In this document: piece after piece, positions 46,885-57,858 of the stretch | Layout of the letters: the number at the start of each line of letters is the position of its first letter | How positions within the stretch are numbered: the stretch's first letter is position 1 | Source: Gilvimarinus gilvus | GTDB taxonomy: Bacteria > Pseudomonadota > Gammaproteobacteria > Pseudomonadales > Cellvibrionaceae | Direction: 5' to 3' | Assembly: GCF_030518155.1 (NCBI RefSeq) | Contig: NZ_JAULRU010000569.1 | Location: 124,001 to 188,000 of the forward strand | DNA: 64,000 bases | Notes under the pieces: model-generated | Seen by the model: the letters and a program-made list of their open reading frames with translations, nothing else | Told to the model about the DNA's origin: nothing | Database searches by the model: none | Position numbers and translations under genes: made by a program

Positions 46885-48120
46885 TTAAACGGTGATGCCA
46901 TCTATATCAGCGACCGTCAGAATATCTTTATCACCGCGACCAGAGAGATTCACGATGATGATTTGATCCGGCGACATAGTCGGTGCCAACTTCTCCACAT
47001 AAGCCAATGCATGGCTACTTTCCAGAGCAGGCATAATGCCCTCTGTTCGCGTGGTTTTACGAAACGCAGCCAGCGCCTCGTGATCATTGATTGGCACATA
47101 ATTGACCCGGCCAAGGTCTTTCAACCAAGCGTGCTCAGGCCCCACCCCCGGATAATCAAGTCCCGCAGACACCGAGTGCGTTTCAATAATTTGGCCGTTT
47201 TCGTCTTCCATCAAATAGGTTCGGTTACCGTGCAAGACACCAGGGACGCCATCGTTCAGCGGAGCCGCATGACGACCGGTCTCAACCCCGTCACCACCTG
47301 CCTCGACACCGTACATTGCGACACTTTCATCGCTCAAGAACGGGTGAAACAACCCTATCGCATTCGACCCACCGCCGACACAAGCAACCAGTGCGTCGGG
47401 TAATTTACCGGTCATTTCTAAACACTGAGCACGTGCTTCACGGCCGATAACGGACTGAAAATCACGCACTAACTGAGGATATGGGTGTGGGCCAGCTACC
47501 GTGCCAATAATATAGAAGGTGTCATCGACGTTAGTAGACCAGTCGCGCAAAGCTTCATTCATAGCGTCTTTCAGAGTTTTTGAACCGGACGTTACCGGAA
47601 TCACTTCGGCCCCTAAAAGTTTCATGCGATAGACGTTGAGCGCCTGGCGACGAACATCTTCCGCCCCCATATAAACCTGGCATGTCAGCCCTAACCGCGC
47701 AGCGACTGTGGCTGTAGCCACGCCGTGCTGGCCCGCACCGGTTTCGGCAATAACACGACTTTTGCCTGTCATTTTGGCCAGCAGAGCCTGACCAATGGTG
47801 TTGTTAACTTTGTGCGCGCCAGTGTGATTCAGATCTTCGCGTTTCAGATAAATTTGCGCCCCACCGAGTTCGCGACTCCAACGCTCGGCATGATAAAGCG
47901 GTGATGGACGGCCAACATAGTGCGCCAAGTCCTTATCGAACTCAGCCTGAAATTCGTCGTTATCTTTCAGCTGGCTGTAAATCTCTTGCAGTTCGTCCAA
48001 TGCGTAGATCAGTGTTTCCGATACAAAACGGCCGCCAAATTGGCCAAAATGGCCGCGCTCGTCAGGAAACGCACTGTAATCCACTGGGGACTTGGTTAAA
48101 TCATTCACGATTTTACTCAC
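46885..48120 (-). CDS. trpB: Tryptophan synthase beta chain
   Basis: Joins indole and serine to tryptophan with PLP. The PLP lysine is in [14 protein letters not shown], the phosphate loop is [11 protein letters not shown], and the C-terminal NLSGRGDKD is conserved. 411 residues, normal. The start is GTG at 48120, immediately after the trpF TAG stop. Confidence 0.97.
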   Translation of the reverse strand: MSKIVNDLTKSPVDYSAFPDERGHFGQFGGRFVSETLIYALDELQEIYSQLKDNDEFQAEFDKDLAHYVGRPSPLYHAERWSRELGGAQIYLKREDLNHTGAHKVNNTIGQALLAKMTGKSRVIAETGAGQHGVATATVAARLGLTCQVYMGAEDVRRQALNVYRMKLLGAEVIPVTSGSKTLKDAMNEALRDWSTNVDDTFYIIGTVAGPHPYPQLVRDFQSVIGREARAQCLEMTGKLPDALVACVGGGSNAIGLFHPFLSDESVAMYGVEAGGDGVETGRHAAPLNDGVPGVLHGNRTYLMEDENGQIIETHSVSAGLDYPGVGPEHAWLKDLGRVNYVPINDHEALAAFRKTTRTEGIMPALESSHALAYVEKLAPTMSPDQIIIVNLSGRGDKDILTVADIDGITV

Positions 48121-48744
48121 CTATAGATTGCCGCGTTTGGCATTTACGATAAAGTTCTTTACTCGTTCCGGGTCTTTCATTCCCGGCCCAAGCTCGACAC
48201 CGCCGCTGACATCGACCGCGTTACAGCGGGTCGTGGCAATGGCTTGAGAAACATTGTCTGGTGTGAGCCCTCCCGCTAGTACAATGGGTTTCAGCGGCTG
48301 AGTAGGCACGCGCTGCCAGTCGAAAGTTTCACCGGTACCGCCGGGAGTGCCGGGCCGATAGGCATCCAGCAAGATTCCCACAGCGCTCGGATAGGCCGCA
48401 ATACTCGCCTCTAGGTCCAGCTCTGGGCGCATTCTCAGCGCCTTAATATAGGGCCTGTGAAAGCGCTCGCAGTCGGATAAGGTCTCATCGCCATGAAATT
48501 GCAGCAAATGCAGAGGGACTTTCGCAAGAATCGACTCTATTGCACTGGCGGCTGCGTTTACAAACAAGCCTGTCACCGTAACAAACGGTCCGCAAGCCAA
48601 AGCGATAGCACGAGCCTGCTCAAGGTCCACACAGCGGGGGCTCTTGGCATAAAACACTAAGCCAATTGCATCGGCACCTGCCGCGACCGCAAATTGGCCC
48701 TGCTCAACAGTGGTAATCCCACAGATTTTTACGCGCGCACTCAT
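48121..48744 (-). CDS. trpF: Phosphoribosylanthranilate isomerase
   Basis: Amadori isomerase of tryptophan synthesis. It has [11 protein letters not shown] with the catalytic Cys, [30 protein letters not shown] and [13 protein letters not shown]. 207 residues. It is separate from trpC, as usual in pseudomonads, and abuts trpB with no gap. Confidence 0.96.
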   Translation of the reverse strand: MSARVKICGITTVEQGQFAVAAGADAIGLVFYAKSPRCVDLEQARAIALACGPFVTVTGLFVNAAASAIESILAKVPLHLLQFHGDETLSDCERFHRPYIKALRMRPELDLEASIAAYPSAVGILLDAYRPGTPGGTGETFDWQRVPTQPLKPIVLAGGLTPDNVSQAIATTRCNAVDVSGGVELGPGMKDPERVKNFIVNAKRGNL

Positions 48745-48793
48745 GAAATCGATGACTCTAAAACTCAGAGCGCGAATCTTAGCAGAATTTTGC

Positions 48794-49669
48794 TCATTCG
48801 TCAGAATACCAATGCCCTACCGGCTCATCGAAATACAGCGGCCCGGGAAGCCTGGCGGGCAAACCAAAGCTGGCGTCATAATCCACCTGAACCAAGTAGA
48901 GCCCGAAAGGCGGCGCCGTGACCCCGCCCAGGCGCCGGTCCCTGGCCATAAGCACCTGCTTTGCCCAACCAACCGGTTTTTCGCCTGCGCCAATGGCCAT
49001 CAGAACACCGACTATATTGCGCACCATGTGATGTAAAAAAGCGTTGGCACGGATTTCCAGTACGATGAGTTCGCCCTTGCGCACTAACGTTAAATGCTCG
49101 ATGGTACGAACGGGCGAATGGGCCTGACACTGAACCGCGCGATAGGAAGTAAAATCATGCTCCCCAACGAGATCTCTCGCTGCATCGACCATTTTTTGCA
49201 AATGCAACGCCTTGCGGCTCCAGGTAATCTGATCGTGCAGAAGCGCAGGCTTGGCGCAGCCTTCGGCAATCAAATATCGATAGGTACGAGACTGAGCGTT
49301 AAAGCGGGCGTGAAACTCTGGACCAACGTCGTGCGCCCAGTGAACAGAGATATCATCCGGTAAATAGGCCTTCAATCCCCGCGTCCAGGCTTTTTCCGGT
49401 CGCTGTACCAACGTATCAAAATGGACAATTTGATTGGTTGCATGCACCCCCGCGTCCGTCCGCCCGGCGCAAACCAAACTAATGGGTTCAGCCGCAATCT
49501 TCGACAAGCCCTTGTGCAGTGCACCCTGTACCGTCGCTAAACCACCGGGTTGCACCTGAAACCCGTGAAAACTGCTGCCCTTGTATTCCACCGCCATGGC
49601 AATTCGGTTCATACCTTCAGGCCAATTGGTGTCGGCAAGAATTTCACCGTTACGGACATACTTACCCAT
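48794..49669 (-). CDS. truA: tRNA pseudouridine(38-40) synthase TruA
   Basis: Makes pseudouridine at tRNA positions 38-40. The catalytic Asp is in [14 protein letters not shown], and the C-terminal [13 protein letters not shown] and [13 protein letters not shown] are typical. The ATG at 49669 is chosen because GAGAG lies 6 bases ahead. The ATG at 49681 stands only 6 bases from the fimV terminator's T-run and lacks a ribosome site. An even shorter start at 49612 ([10 protein letters not shown]) would match the core family length. Confidence 0.94.
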   Translation of the reverse strand: MGKYVRNGEILADTNWPEGMNRIAMAVEYKGSSFHGFQVQPGGLATVQGALHKGLSKIAAEPISLVCAGRTDAGVHATNQIVHFDTLVQRPEKAWTRGLKAYLPDDISVHWAHDVGPEFHARFNAQSRTYRYLIAEGCAKPALLHDQITWSRKALHLQKMVDAARDLVGEHDFTSYRAVQCQAHSPVRTIEHLTLVRKGELIVLEIRANAFLHHMVRNIVGVLMAIGAGEKPVGWAKQVLMARDRRLGGVTAPPFGLYLVQVDYDASFGLPARLPGPLYFDEPVGHWYSDE

Positions 49670-49686
49670 GTTAACTCTCATGTGAC

Positions 49687-49720
49687 AAAAAAGGCCTTGT
49701 ACGTCGAAACGTACAAGGCC
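49687..49720 (-). terminator. Strong intrinsic terminator of fimV
   Basis: A 12-base perfect stem, GGCCTTGTACGT (49693-49704) with ACGTACAAGGCC (49709-49720), around a 4-base loop. Read leftward it is followed by six T (complement of 49687-49692). It ends right at the truA translation start region, so downstream genes depend on read-through or internal promoters. Confidence 0.92.
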
Positions 49721-49739
49721 TTTCGAATAACCAAAGCGC

Positions 49740-52700
49740 TTAACTGTCTACTTTTTCAAGCAGGCTTTGCGCCTCTTGTTTCTGCTCATCATTACCTTCT
49801 TCAGTAACTTCAGACAAAATATCTTTCGCCCCTTCCATGTCACCCATGTCGATGTAAGCACGCGCTAAATCTAATTTAGTCGCCACTTCATCGGCATCAG
49901 CCAAAAAGTCGAGGTCTTCGTCGTCATCGTCAGCGACTTCAGCGACAGACTCTGGCGTTGGTAAATCATCAACGTCCATTCCTTCGTCGAGCCCACTCAA
50001 TGCTTCATCGAAAGCGTCATCTTCGTCTACGGATAAATCCATATCCTCGCTGACGTCGTGCTCAGAGTTCGCCGTCGGCTGAGGCTCCGCAGGGGCCGCC
50101 TCGTGCACAGAAGCATCCGACTCTGGCGCATCAAGATCCGCCATTTCACGATCCAGTGCCTCGAGATCAAGATCTCCCATGGCCTGGTCCAGGTCAAAGT
50201 CGTCGGCGTCTTCATCGGCCAAATCCAGACTCGCGCCAGACACTTCTGAGTCAAGAGTTAGATCTGAATCGTCCTCCAGATCCTCTGACTCCAGAGTTAA
50301 TGCCGACTCAGAGGGCTGGTCGATTGCAGAGTCCAGCGTCAGATCGTCAGAGGAGTCCGGCAACTCCTCTGTGTCGCTGCTGGCCGATTCAGGCTCGGCA
50401 CTTTCCAGCGAATCATTACCATCGAGCTCGAGCCCCTCGTCAAGCAGGGGGGCCGACTCAATATCGTCGTCCAATTCCAGCTCAAAGTCATCCAGCTCTG
50501 CGGGCTCGCTCGACACCGAAGGCTCCAAGCCACTGTCTTCGCTAACAGAGTCCTCCATATCTAACGACAAAATGTCATCAGTATCGGAGCTGAGCTCGTC
50601 GCCTTGTGCCTCGTTTGTATCGTCTAACTCCAGCGAGAATTCTTCATCTGCTGAGCCCTGTGTTGATAATGGCTCGTCAGCCTCGAGATCCAGCAGAGGC
50701 TCTTCGACAGTTTCCGTATCAGCAGCACCGGTAGCAGACTCATCATCCAACTCGAGGTCAAAATCTAAAAGCTCATGCTCGTCGCTCTGATCATCTTTAT
50801 CCGTTTCAAACGATAGATCGTAACGGGTCTCGGAGCCTTCCAGTTCGAGCTCATTGGTTGCTGGATCTGCAGCAGTCTCGCCGTCAGAATCCTCATCCAG
50901 ATCTAACTCGAAGTCATCCAGAGACAAATCTTCGCCATCTAAATCGAGCAAGTCTTCGGTTGCACTGTCATTGCTCGCCGAGTCTGCAGCAAAATCATCG
51001 AGATCAAAGCTTTCATCCAGGTCCAGTGCAGGCTCTGACTCAGATTCATCGTCGCCATCTAGCGTTAGCTCACTGTCACTTTCCTCGGTGCCAGTAATGT
51101 CATCATCAAGATCTAAACCGAAATCCTCGAGTTCATCCAGCGCGGGCTCTTCAGTTGTATCCGCAGCTGGCTCGGCATCACCAAATTGAGCGCGCAGTTC
51201 GTTCGCCCTAGCGAGCGCGGCCTGATCAGCCGCAGGTGCTACAAGATTATAACGTTCGTCAAACGCTGAGCGATTGCCACTTTCCGCATAAACTTCCAGC
51301 AATTTCAGTTGAATTGGCAAGGACCCAACTTCTTTTTCCAGCCCTTTAAGCAGCATTTCTTCAGCCTGATCGTACTTGGCGTAGGCGATGTAGATATCAG
51401 CTTCGCTGACAACGTCACCTGTTTCAGCTTCTACTGGCTGGACCGTCTCCTCTTCGAACGCATCACCCAGATCTTCATCAAACTCATCGGCAACGGCATC
51501 TTGTTCTGTGTCTTCTTCTGTTTCAAACACAGAATCATCAAACTCGGAGGTAAATTCATGCTCAGTGTCGCTCGCACCGCTGCGCTTGCGCAAAATAACG
51601 AACAGCGCAACGATCAGACCGACAATTGCCAATCCAATCCAGTGAATATTCGCCATCACCTTGTCCATCAGAGATGGCTCCGGGGGGCGACGGACGACTT
51701 GAGTGGCACTTGGCTTAGACTCTTCGACTTCAGGTGCTGGCTCTTCAGCGACTTCAGGCTCAACAGCTACCTCAGTTGACACTGAACTCTGCTGTTCTGC
51801 CGTCGCCGTATCTTCAGCTGTAGACATGGAAGACTCTTGCTCACCGGAAGACTGCAAAGCGGCAAGCTGTTCATTGCTGACTGCCAGCAGACGCTCCATG
51901 GTTTCAATTTGGTCTTCCAGATCCGTCACTCGTGAGCGTAAATCATTGTTTTCACTCACGCTACGCTGTAATTCTTCTTCCGCGGCTGCCAATTCATCGG
52001 CCAAAGCCCCGGCCGAGCCACTGCCATAGCCACCGCCTTGCGCAGTACCACCTTGCCCGGTTGTGCCGGGAGCCGCCAACTTAACCTGACCTTGCACACC
52101 AGCGTCGGAGCGATTTGCAGAGCCGCTGCGACCAGACGCATCCAACTGCGCGCCCATAGCATTGCCAGACCACTCGCGATTTTGCTGAGCCACCTGACTA
52201 ATCGCCTGACGCGCGGTTAGGCTGCCAATCTCCTGGGCCGAAGGAATACGCAACACCTGACCTTTACGCAGCAGATTAATATTACCTTTTATGAAGGCTT
52301 GCGGGTTCGCGCGCTGGATGGCCAGCATGGTCTGCTGAATAGATGCGCGCCCCGGTCTTACCGCTCGGGCGATATCCCACAAGGTGTCGTTTGCTTTGAC
52401 GGGCCCGTACACGTCACTGCCTGTAGAGCGTTCTGCCGGTACGGCGCCGGGCTCTCTCGCAGTCCGTACCGGCTCATTCTTTACCGCTGTGCTCGTACCA
52501 CTTACCGGAGTGGCGGTTGCCTCAATAGGGCGAGCAGATTCGTCGGAAAAAACCGGCAGATCGAGTAGCACTGTGTATTCACGCAACAGTCGACCACTGG
52601 TCCAGCGCACCTCCACGACAAAGCTCAGGAAAGGCTCTCGCACCGCATCTTTGCTGGTCACCGCGATAAACGGCTCACCGGGCTGGTCCGCGATGACATT

Positions 52701-52946
52701 AAAGCGCAGCTGGGTGTAAAAGAAAGAGCGGTCAATTCCCAGACGGCGAAAATCGCCTTCGTCGGCCAGCCTGACGATAATCTGGTCTGCCCCAAGTTCG
52801 CCAATATCAATAAGATTGATATGCGCATCGAGCGGTTCGTTCAAGTTCGAGTTCAGCTTTATTTCGCCCAGACCCAAAGCCATCACGGAGCGTGACACTA
52901 TGAGCGACAAGACTCCAAGCAGTAAAAACAGCTTACGAAGTTGCAT
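49740..52946 (-). CDS. fimV: Polar hub protein FimV
   Basis: 1068 residues. A signal peptide (residues 1-24, ending SVMALG) is followed by the FimV N-terminal domain (LGEIKLNSNLNEPLDAHINL) and a peptidoglycan-binding LysM domain near 180-235 (VKANDTLWDIARAVRP). A coiled coil lies near 310-360, one membrane helix at about 434-455 (IHWIGLAIVGLIVALFVILR), and a very long acidic cytoplasmic region of Asp/Glu/Leu/Ser repeats. The end is the FimV C-terminal TPR-like motif (KLDLARAYIDMGDMEGAKDI). In pseudomonads FimV marks the cell pole and supports type IV pili and twitching. It lies between asd and truA, the conserved place. Confidence 0.96.
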   Translation of the reverse strand: MQLRKLFLLLGVLSLIVSRSVMALGLGEIKLNSNLNEPLDAHINLIDIGELGADQIIVRLADEGDFRRLGIDRSFFYTQLRFNVIADQPGEPFIAVTSKDAVREPFLSFVVEVRWTSGRLLREYTVLLDLPVFSDESARPIEATATPVSGTSTAVKNEPVRTAREPGAVPAERSTGSDVYGPVKANDTLWDIARAVRPGRASIQQTMLAIQRANPQAFIKGNINLLRKGQVLRIPSAQEIGSLTARQAISQVAQQNREWSGNAMGAQLDASGRSGSANRSDAGVQGQVKLAAPGTTGQGGTAQGGGYGSGSAGALADELAAAEEELQRSVSENNDLRSRVTDLEDQIETMERLLAVSNEQLAALQSSGEQESSMSTAEDTATAEQQSSVSTEVAVEPEVAEEPAPEVEESKPSATQVVRRPPEPSLMDKVMANIHWIGLAIVGLIVALFVILRKRSGASDTEHEFTSEFDDSVFETEEDTEQDAVADEFDEDLGDAFEEETVQPVEAETGDVVSEADIYIAYAKYDQAEEMLLKGLEKEVGSLPIQLKLLEVYAESGNRSAFDERYNLVAPAADQAALARANELRAQFGDAEPAADTTEEPALDELEDFGLDLDDDITGTEESDSELTLDGDDESESEPALDLDESFDLDDFAADSASNDSATEDLLDLDGEDLSLDDFELDLDEDSDGETAADPATNELELEGSETRYDLSFETDKDDQSDEHELLDFDLELDDESATGAADTETVEEPLLDLEADEPLSTQGSADEEFSLELDDTNEAQGDELSSDTDDILSLDMEDSVSEDSGLEPSVSSEPAELDDFELELDDDIESAPLLDEGLELDGNDSLESAEPESASSDTEELPDSSDDLTLDSAIDQPSESALTLESEDLEDDSDLTLDSEVSGASLDLADEDADDFDLDQAMGDLDLEALDREMADLDAPESDASVHEAAPAEPQPTANSEHDVSEDMDLSVDEDDAFDEALSGLDEGMDVDDLPTPESVAEVADDDDEDLDFLADADEVATKLDLARAYIDMGDMEGAKDILSEVTEEGNDEQKQEAQSLLEKVDS

Positions 52947-53087
52947 AGCACTTTCCTTTTATAGTATCCCCCGGCCTTCCGACGACCCGGCCCTTCGACA
53001 TCCTGTCAGCCACTGAATTGATACGCGGCCAGCCAATTGTGATTCTTAAGAGGCCCCAAAACCTCGAATATTTCTTCAATATTGGCT

Positions 53088-53126
53088 CTAAGTATTCATT
53101 ATAAATAGCTTTTTATCAATACTTAG
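53088..53126. repeat. AT-rich inverted repeat upstream of fimV
   Basis: Nine-base perfect arms, CTAAGTATT and AATACTTAG, surround an inner ATAAA...TTTAT pair, forming a long extended hairpin about 140-180 bases before fimV. It could be an operator or a leader structure. No regulator can be named. Confidence 0.45.
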
Positions 53127-53224
53127 CCTGCCAAGGTCCATCCATTTGGGGTGGTTTTTGGGTGATATAGAGCTCCCGCCACTAAAAATGTGAGAAATTG
53201 CGCCGCGGATCACACTCCAGAAAT

Positions 53225-53257
53225 AAAAAAACCTCAGTTTGCCAAGCAAACTGAGGT
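53225..53257 (-). terminator. Intrinsic terminator of asd
   Basis: CCTCAGTTTGC (53232-53242) pairs with GCAAACTGAGG (53246-53256) around a 3-base loop. Read leftward it is followed by six T (complement of 53225-53230). It is 20 bases after the asd stop. Confidence 0.92.
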
Positions 53258-53275
53258 CTTCAACGAGCCGTAAAA

Positions 53276-54385
53276 TCAGGCTTCGCGCAGTACTTTCAAC
53301 ATGCGACGCAGAGGTTCCGCCGCGCCCCACAATAACTGATCACCGACAGTGAAGGCGTTTAAGTATTCACCGCCCATACTCAATTTGCGTAAACGCCCTA
53401 CCGGAACGGTCAAAGTACCAGTTACGGCGGTTGGGGTTAGATCACGTAAAGTGGATTCTTTATCGCTGGGAACCACTTTCGCCCACTCATTGTGCTCGGC
53501 AAGCATTTGTTCAATGTCAGCCACAGGTACGTCTTTTTTCAACTTCAACGTCAATGCCTGAGCGTGACAGCGCATGGCACCGATACGCACACAGGTACCA
53601 TCCAAAGGAATTGGATTGCCGGTATTGCCCAGGATCTTGTTGGTCTCCGCCTGCGCTTTCCACTCTTCACGGCTCTGACCGCTTTCGAGCTGACTGTCGA
53701 TAAACGGCAGTACACTACCCGCCAACGGGGCGCCAAAATTCTCTGTCGGGAAGTTGCCCGAGCGCATATTTTCGGCCACCTTACGATCGATTTCCAATAT
53801 GGCCGAGGCTGGATCAGCTAACTCAGGTGCCACCGCATCCCGAATGGTGCCCATTTGTTCAATCAGCTCTCGCATATTGCGGGCGCCTGCGCCTGAGGCC
53901 GCCTGGTAAGTCATGGATGTGCCCCACTCCACCAAATCATTGGCAAAAAGACCACCAAGCCCCATCAACATCAAGCTCACGGTACAATTGCCACCGATGT
54001 AATTTTTTACACCGCGGGTCAAGCCATCTTTAATGACGTTAAGATTAACCGGATCCAGCACAATGATGGCGTCATCCGCCATGCGTAAGCTAGATGCCGC
54101 ATCAATCCAGTAGCCCTGCCAGCCACCGTTGCGCAAATCAGAGAAAACCGCTTTGGTGTAGTCGCCACCCTGACAGGAGATAATAGCGTCCATTTGCTTC
54201 AATTCGTCAATCGCGTAGGCATCCTTGAGCGCAGGTAGATCGTCGGCAACCTGTGGCGCCGCGCCACCCACATTAGATGTGGTAAAAAATACAGGCTCTA
54301 AGCCCTCGAAATCGTTTTCCGCAACCATGCGCTCCATCAGTACGGAGCCGACCATTCCGCGCCAACCTACAAAACCTACTTTCAT
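53276..54385 (-). CDS. asd: Aspartate-semialdehyde dehydrogenase
   Basis: Reduces aspartyl phosphate to the semialdehyde for Lys, Met and Thr synthesis. The NADP fold starts [18 protein letters not shown], the catalytic Cys is in [18 protein letters not shown], and the substrate His region is [14 protein letters not shown]. 369 residues, the gammaproteobacterial form. It lies between leuB and fimV, as in pseudomonads. Confidence 0.97.
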   Translation of the reverse strand: MKVGFVGWRGMVGSVLMERMVAENDFEGLEPVFFTTSNVGGAAPQVADDLPALKDAYAIDELKQMDAIISCQGGDYTKAVFSDLRNGGWQGYWIDAASSLRMADDAIIVLDPVNLNVIKDGLTRGVKNYIGGNCTVSLMLMGLGGLFANDLVEWGTSMTYQAASGAGARNMRELIEQMGTIRDAVAPELADPASAILEIDRKVAENMRSGNFPTENFGAPLAGSVLPFIDSQLESGQSREEWKAQAETNKILGNTGNPIPLDGTCVRIGAMRCHAQALTLKLKKDVPVADIEQMLAEHNEWAKVVPSDKESTLRDLTPTAVTGTLTVPVGRLRKLSMGGEYLNAFTVGDQLLWGAAEPLRRMLKVLREA

Positions 54386-54508
54386 GTTTAACTCTCTGGT
54401 TTGAATGAATTAAAGCTGGCCTCAGCGCCTTTTGAGCAAGCGATGCCAGCCTTTGATTTTGCCGCATTTAGCGCCTTACTGCAAATAATTGGCCTGACCA
54501 ATAGCCAA

Positions 54509-55582
54509 TTACAGGGCCTGGAGTACCGCATCGCCCATCTGCTGCGTACCCACTTTCTCATTGCCTGCCGTATGGATATCAGCGGTCCGCAAGCCTTGGT
54601 CTAACACTTTACCGACAGCGGCCTCAATTACATCGGCCGCATCGGTCATACCCAGCGAGTAACGCAGCATCATCGATGCCGACAAAATGGTCGCCAGCGG
54701 ATTGGCAATGCCCTGACCGGCGATATCAGGTGCACTGCCGTGACAAGGCTCGTACATCCCTTGGCCCTGCTCGTTAAGTGACGCCGATGGCAACATACCG
54801 ATGGATCCGGTGAGCATAGCGGCAGCGTCGGAAAGTATATCGCCGAACATATTGCCGGTGACCAAAACATCGAACTGTTTAGGCGCTCGCACTAGCTGCA
54901 TGGCGGCATTGTCGACATACATATGCGAAAGCTCGACATCAGGGTATTCAGGAGCCAGACGATCCATCACTTCACGCCATAATATGGTGGCCTCCAGAAC
55001 GTTTGCCTTATCTACTGAACAGACTTTTTTATGGCGCTTGCGTGCCATTTCAAACGCGGTGCGACCGATGCGTTCAATTTCACTCTCTGAGTATTTGTAG
55101 GTGTTATAACCTTCACGCTCACCGTTTTCTAATGTCCGAATTCCGCGGGGCTCACCAAAATATATGCCTCCGGTAAGCTCCCGCACAATCAAGATATCCA
55201 AACCAGAAACCACTTCGGGCTTAAGACTAGACGCCTCAACCAATTGCGGGTAAAGCAGCGCGGGGCGAAGGTTGGCGTATAGACCGAGCTGCGAACGAAT
55301 TTTCAAAAGACCTCGTTCGGGGCGAATGGAGCGATCAATAGTGTCCCATTTAGGGCCGCCGACGGCGCCCAGCAATATCGCATCGCAGGATCTGGCTCGC
55401 TCTACCGCGGCATCCGTCAATGGCTCTCCGTGCACATCGATGGACGAGCCACCAATCAACTCTTCAACAAATTCCAACCCCAGATTAAACTTTTCATTAA
55501 CCGCTGCAAGCACGCGACACGCCTGCTCGACAATTTCAGGGCCAATACCGTCACCCGGTAAAATCATTACTTTTTTAGACAC
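54509..55582 (-). CDS. leuB: 3-isopropylmalate dehydrogenase
   Basis: Third leucine-specific step: oxidative decarboxylation of 3-isopropylmalate with NAD. It has [39 protein letters not shown] and [18 protein letters not shown]. 357 residues. The start is GTG at 55582 with GAGGAAGT upstream; a later ATG at 55567 is a poorer choice. Confidence 0.97.
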   Translation of the reverse strand: MSKKVMILPGDGIGPEIVEQACRVLAAVNEKFNLGLEFVEELIGGSSIDVHGEPLTDAAVERARSCDAILLGAVGGPKWDTIDRSIRPERGLLKIRSQLGLYANLRPALLYPQLVEASSLKPEVVSGLDILIVRELTGGIYFGEPRGIRTLENGEREGYNTYKYSESEIERIGRTAFEMARKRHKKVCSVDKANVLEATILWREVMDRLAPEYPDVELSHMYVDNAAMQLVRAPKQFDVLVTGNMFGDILSDAAAMLTGSIGMLPSASLNEQGQGMYEPCHGSAPDIAGQGIANPLATILSASMMLRYSLGMTDAADVIEAAVGKVLDQGLRTADIHTAGNEKVGTQQMGDAVLQAL

Positions 55583-55610
55583 AATACTTCCTCAAATCTG
55601 AAGGGACTGA

Positions 55611-56261
55611 TTAGTTTTTTACCGCGTCAAATAACCACGGTGCCGACTGGCGACGCTCTGCCTCATAGGCTTTAATAGCATCGGCTTGCTCAAGCGTTAA
55701 GCCAATATCATCCAAACCGTTTATCAAGCAGTGCTTACGAAACTCATCGACTTCAAAGTGAAAAACATCTCCGCCCGGTGTCACCACCTGCTGGCTTGGC
55801 AAATCCACCGTCAACTCATAGCCCGGCGCGGCGTACATCTGTTGAAACAGGACCTCCACCTCGTCGTCGGTTAGCACCAGTGGCAACAAGCCATTTTTAA
55901 AACAATTGTTGTAAAAAATATCGGCGAAACTAGGCGCAATGACGCAGCGAAAACCATAGTCATCCAACGCCCAGGGGGCGTGCTCTCGGGAAGACCCGCA
56001 GCCGAAATTTTTACGCGCCAACAGCACACTCGCGTTCTGATAGCGCGCGTGATTGAGTGGAAATTCCGCATTGAGTGGGCGCCCCGTACACTCTTGATCG
56101 GGCTTGCCTTCATCGAGATATCGCAATTCATCAAACAAATTCTTACCGAATCCGGTGCGCTTGATGGATTTTAAAAACTGCTTGGGAATGATCATATCGG
56201 TATCGACATTAGCGCGATCCATAGGCGCTGCAATGCCGGTAATTTTGCTAAAACTTTTCAT
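55611..56261 (-). CDS. leuD: 3-isopropylmalate dehydratase small subunit
   Basis: Swivel-domain partner of LeuC in isomerising isopropylmalate. Motifs are [14 protein letters not shown] and [15 protein letters not shown]. 216 residues, normal. It follows leuC by 11 bases, so the two subunits are made together. Confidence 0.97.
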   Translation of the reverse strand: MKSFSKITGIAAPMDRANVDTDMIIPKQFLKSIKRTGFGKNLFDELRYLDEGKPDQECTGRPLNAEFPLNHARYQNASVLLARKNFGCGSSREHAPWALDDYGFRCVIAPSFADIFYNNCFKNGLLPLVLTDDEVEVLFQQMYAAPGYELTVDLPSQQVVTPGGDVFHFEVDEFRKHCLINGLDDIGLTLEQADAIKAYEAERRQSAPWLFDAVKN

Positions 56262-56272
56262 TTATCTTCCCC

Positions 56273-57703
56273 TTATTCCTGACCGACAAATTCGCGAACG
56301 TCAACGAAATGCCCGGCAATACCTGCCGCAGCTGCCATCGCCGGGCTCACTAAATGAGTCCTGCCGCCATAGCCTTGGCGACCTTCAAAGTTGCGGTTCG
56401 AGGTGGAAGCGCAGTGCTCACCCGCACCTAATTTGTCAGCGTTCATGGCCAGGCACATAGAGCAACCTGGTTCGCGCCATTCAAAACCGGCCTCGACGAA
56501 TATTTTGTCCAGACCCTCGGCCTCGGCCTGCGCCTTCACCAAACCTGAACCAGGGACCACCATCGCCTGCTTGACGCTATCGGCTTTCTTGCGACCTTTG
56601 ACGACTTGCGCCGCCGCACGCATATCCTCTATGCGTGAATTAGTACAGGAGCCGATAAAAACCCGATCGAGCTTTATGTCCTGGATAGCTTGCCCGGCAC
56701 TAAGCCCCATATACTCCAGGGCCCGCTCCATACCTTCGCGTTTAACGGCGTCCACTTCAGCCTCAGGCGTTGGCACAACATCCGCAACACCTACCACCAT
56801 TTCCGGTGACGTTCCCCAGCTCACCTGCGGCATGATTTCAGCGCCGTTCAATGTCACCACCTCATCAAAATGCGCCCCGGCATCAGAGGTTAAATCCCGC
56901 CACGCGGCCTCGGCCTGCGCCCACTGCGCCTCGGTGGGGGCGTAAATACGGCCCTTGACGTAATCGAGTGTAATATCGTCAACAGCCACCATACCGGCAC
57001 GGGCACCCGCCTCGATGGCCATATTGCAGACCGTCATACGGCCCTCCATACTCATGGCGCGAAACACATCCCCCGCAAACTCAATGGCGTAACCGGTGCC
57101 ACCGGCGGTGCCAATTTTGCCGATAATGGCCAGCACTACATCTTTAGGGGTGATGCCAACTCCGAGTTCGCCGTTAACCTCGACCAACATATTTTTCATT
57201 TTTTTGGCGACGAGACACTGAGTCGCCAATACATGTTCAACCTCGCTGGTACCGATACCGTGCGCTAACGCGCCCAATGCGCCGTTGGTGGCGGTGTGTG
57301 AATCGCCACAGACAATGGTCATTCCCGGCAGACAAGCACCCGACTCGGGCCCTACAACATGCACAATTCCCTGCCTGCGATCGTTAATCTTGTACTCAAC
57401 GATTCCGAACTCATCACAGTTATCATCGAGGGTCTTAACCTGAATTTGCGATACCGGGTCTTCAATACCGCTCACACCAGAGGCTCGCTCTTTGACGGTG
57501 GTCGGCACGTTGTGGTCCGGGGTGGCCAGCACAGAATCCACTCGCCAAGGTTTACGGCCAGCCAGACGAAGCCCCTCAAAGGCTTGCGGCGAGGTCACCT
57601 CGTGCACAATGTGACGATCAATGTAAATCAACGCTGAACCATCGGCGCGCTGCTGCACCAAATGGGCATCCCAAAGTTTGTCGTAAAGCGTTCTTGCAGC
57701 CAT
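56273..57703 (-). CDS. leuC: 3-isopropylmalate dehydratase large subunit
   Basis: Aconitase-like [4Fe-4S] enzyme of leucine synthesis. Cluster ligands are seen in [16 protein letters not shown] and in [12 protein letters not shown], and [15 protein letters not shown] is the third conserved stretch. The start is ATG 57703 ([16 protein letters not shown], the family N-terminus), preceded by GGGAGATTAG. The frame continues upstream to a TTG at 57835, but that part is the promoter region. 476 residues. Divergent from a LysR-type gene. Confidence 0.97.
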   Translation of the reverse strand: MAARTLYDKLWDAHLVQQRADGSALIYIDRHIVHEVTSPQAFEGLRLAGRKPWRVDSVLATPDHNVPTTVKERASGVSGIEDPVSQIQVKTLDDNCDEFGIVEYKINDRRQGIVHVVGPESGACLPGMTIVCGDSHTATNGALGALAHGIGTSEVEHVLATQCLVAKKMKNMLVEVNGELGVGITPKDVVLAIIGKIGTAGGTGYAIEFAGDVFRAMSMEGRMTVCNMAIEAGARAGMVAVDDITLDYVKGRIYAPTEAQWAQAEAAWRDLTSDAGAHFDEVVTLNGAEIMPQVSWGTSPEMVVGVADVVPTPEAEVDAVKREGMERALEYMGLSAGQAIQDIKLDRVFIGSCTNSRIEDMRAAAQVVKGRKKADSVKQAMVVPGSGLVKAQAEAEGLDKIFVEAGFEWREPGCSMCLAMNADKLGAGEHCASTSNRNFEGRQGYGGRTHLVSPAMAAAAGIAGHFVDVREFVGQE

Positions 57704-57827
57704 TACTAATCTCCCACTATCACGGTTTAGCGGTGTCTTGCACACGCCTGAGTATTGAATGTGTCTTTTAATGGTTATGTTATTACCGCAACAACAATAA
57801 AACAAATTTATATTTTTTATATTTTGC

Positions 57828-57842
57828 ATTCCCAAATGGAAT
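57828..57842. promoter_or_regulatory. Candidate LysR-type regulator site
   Basis: ATTCC-CAAAT-GGAAT is a perfect inverted repeat that contains the T-N11-A pattern of LysR regulators. It lies 17 bases before the LysR gene start and 125 bases before leuC, in the shared divergent region, so it could serve autoregulation and leuC control. Confidence 0.5.
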
Positions 57843-57858
57843 AGGTAAACTATGGGCT

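Larger units (their letters stand above)
52947..53275. other. asd-fimV intergenic region
   Basis: This 329-base gap holds the asd terminator (53225-53257), an AT-rich inverted repeat (CTAAGTATT at 53088-53096 with AATACTTAG at 53118-53126), and presumably the fimV promoter. No gene is supported; an 80-codon frame here has no family signal. Confidence 0.55.

Noticed and set aside
46055-48744. trpF-trpB-trpA inside the asd-metZ block as a novel arrangement
   Set aside because: Similar placement is common in gammaproteobacteria related to Cellvibrio; it looks ordinary.
50179-51189. Long Ser-rich rightward frames opposite fimV
   Set aside because: They are the complement of the Asp/Glu/Leu/Ser repeats of fimV, which read as Ser/Arg/Ser on the other strand. 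The composition explains the open frames.
53088-53330. 80-codon leftward frame between asd and fimV
   Set aside because: It runs through the asd end, the asd terminator and the inverted repeat; no coding signature.
57704-57835. 44-residue N-terminal extension of leuC from a TTG
   Set aside because: The extension is low-complexity promoter DNA; the ATG at 57703 has a good ribosome site and gives the family N-terminus.
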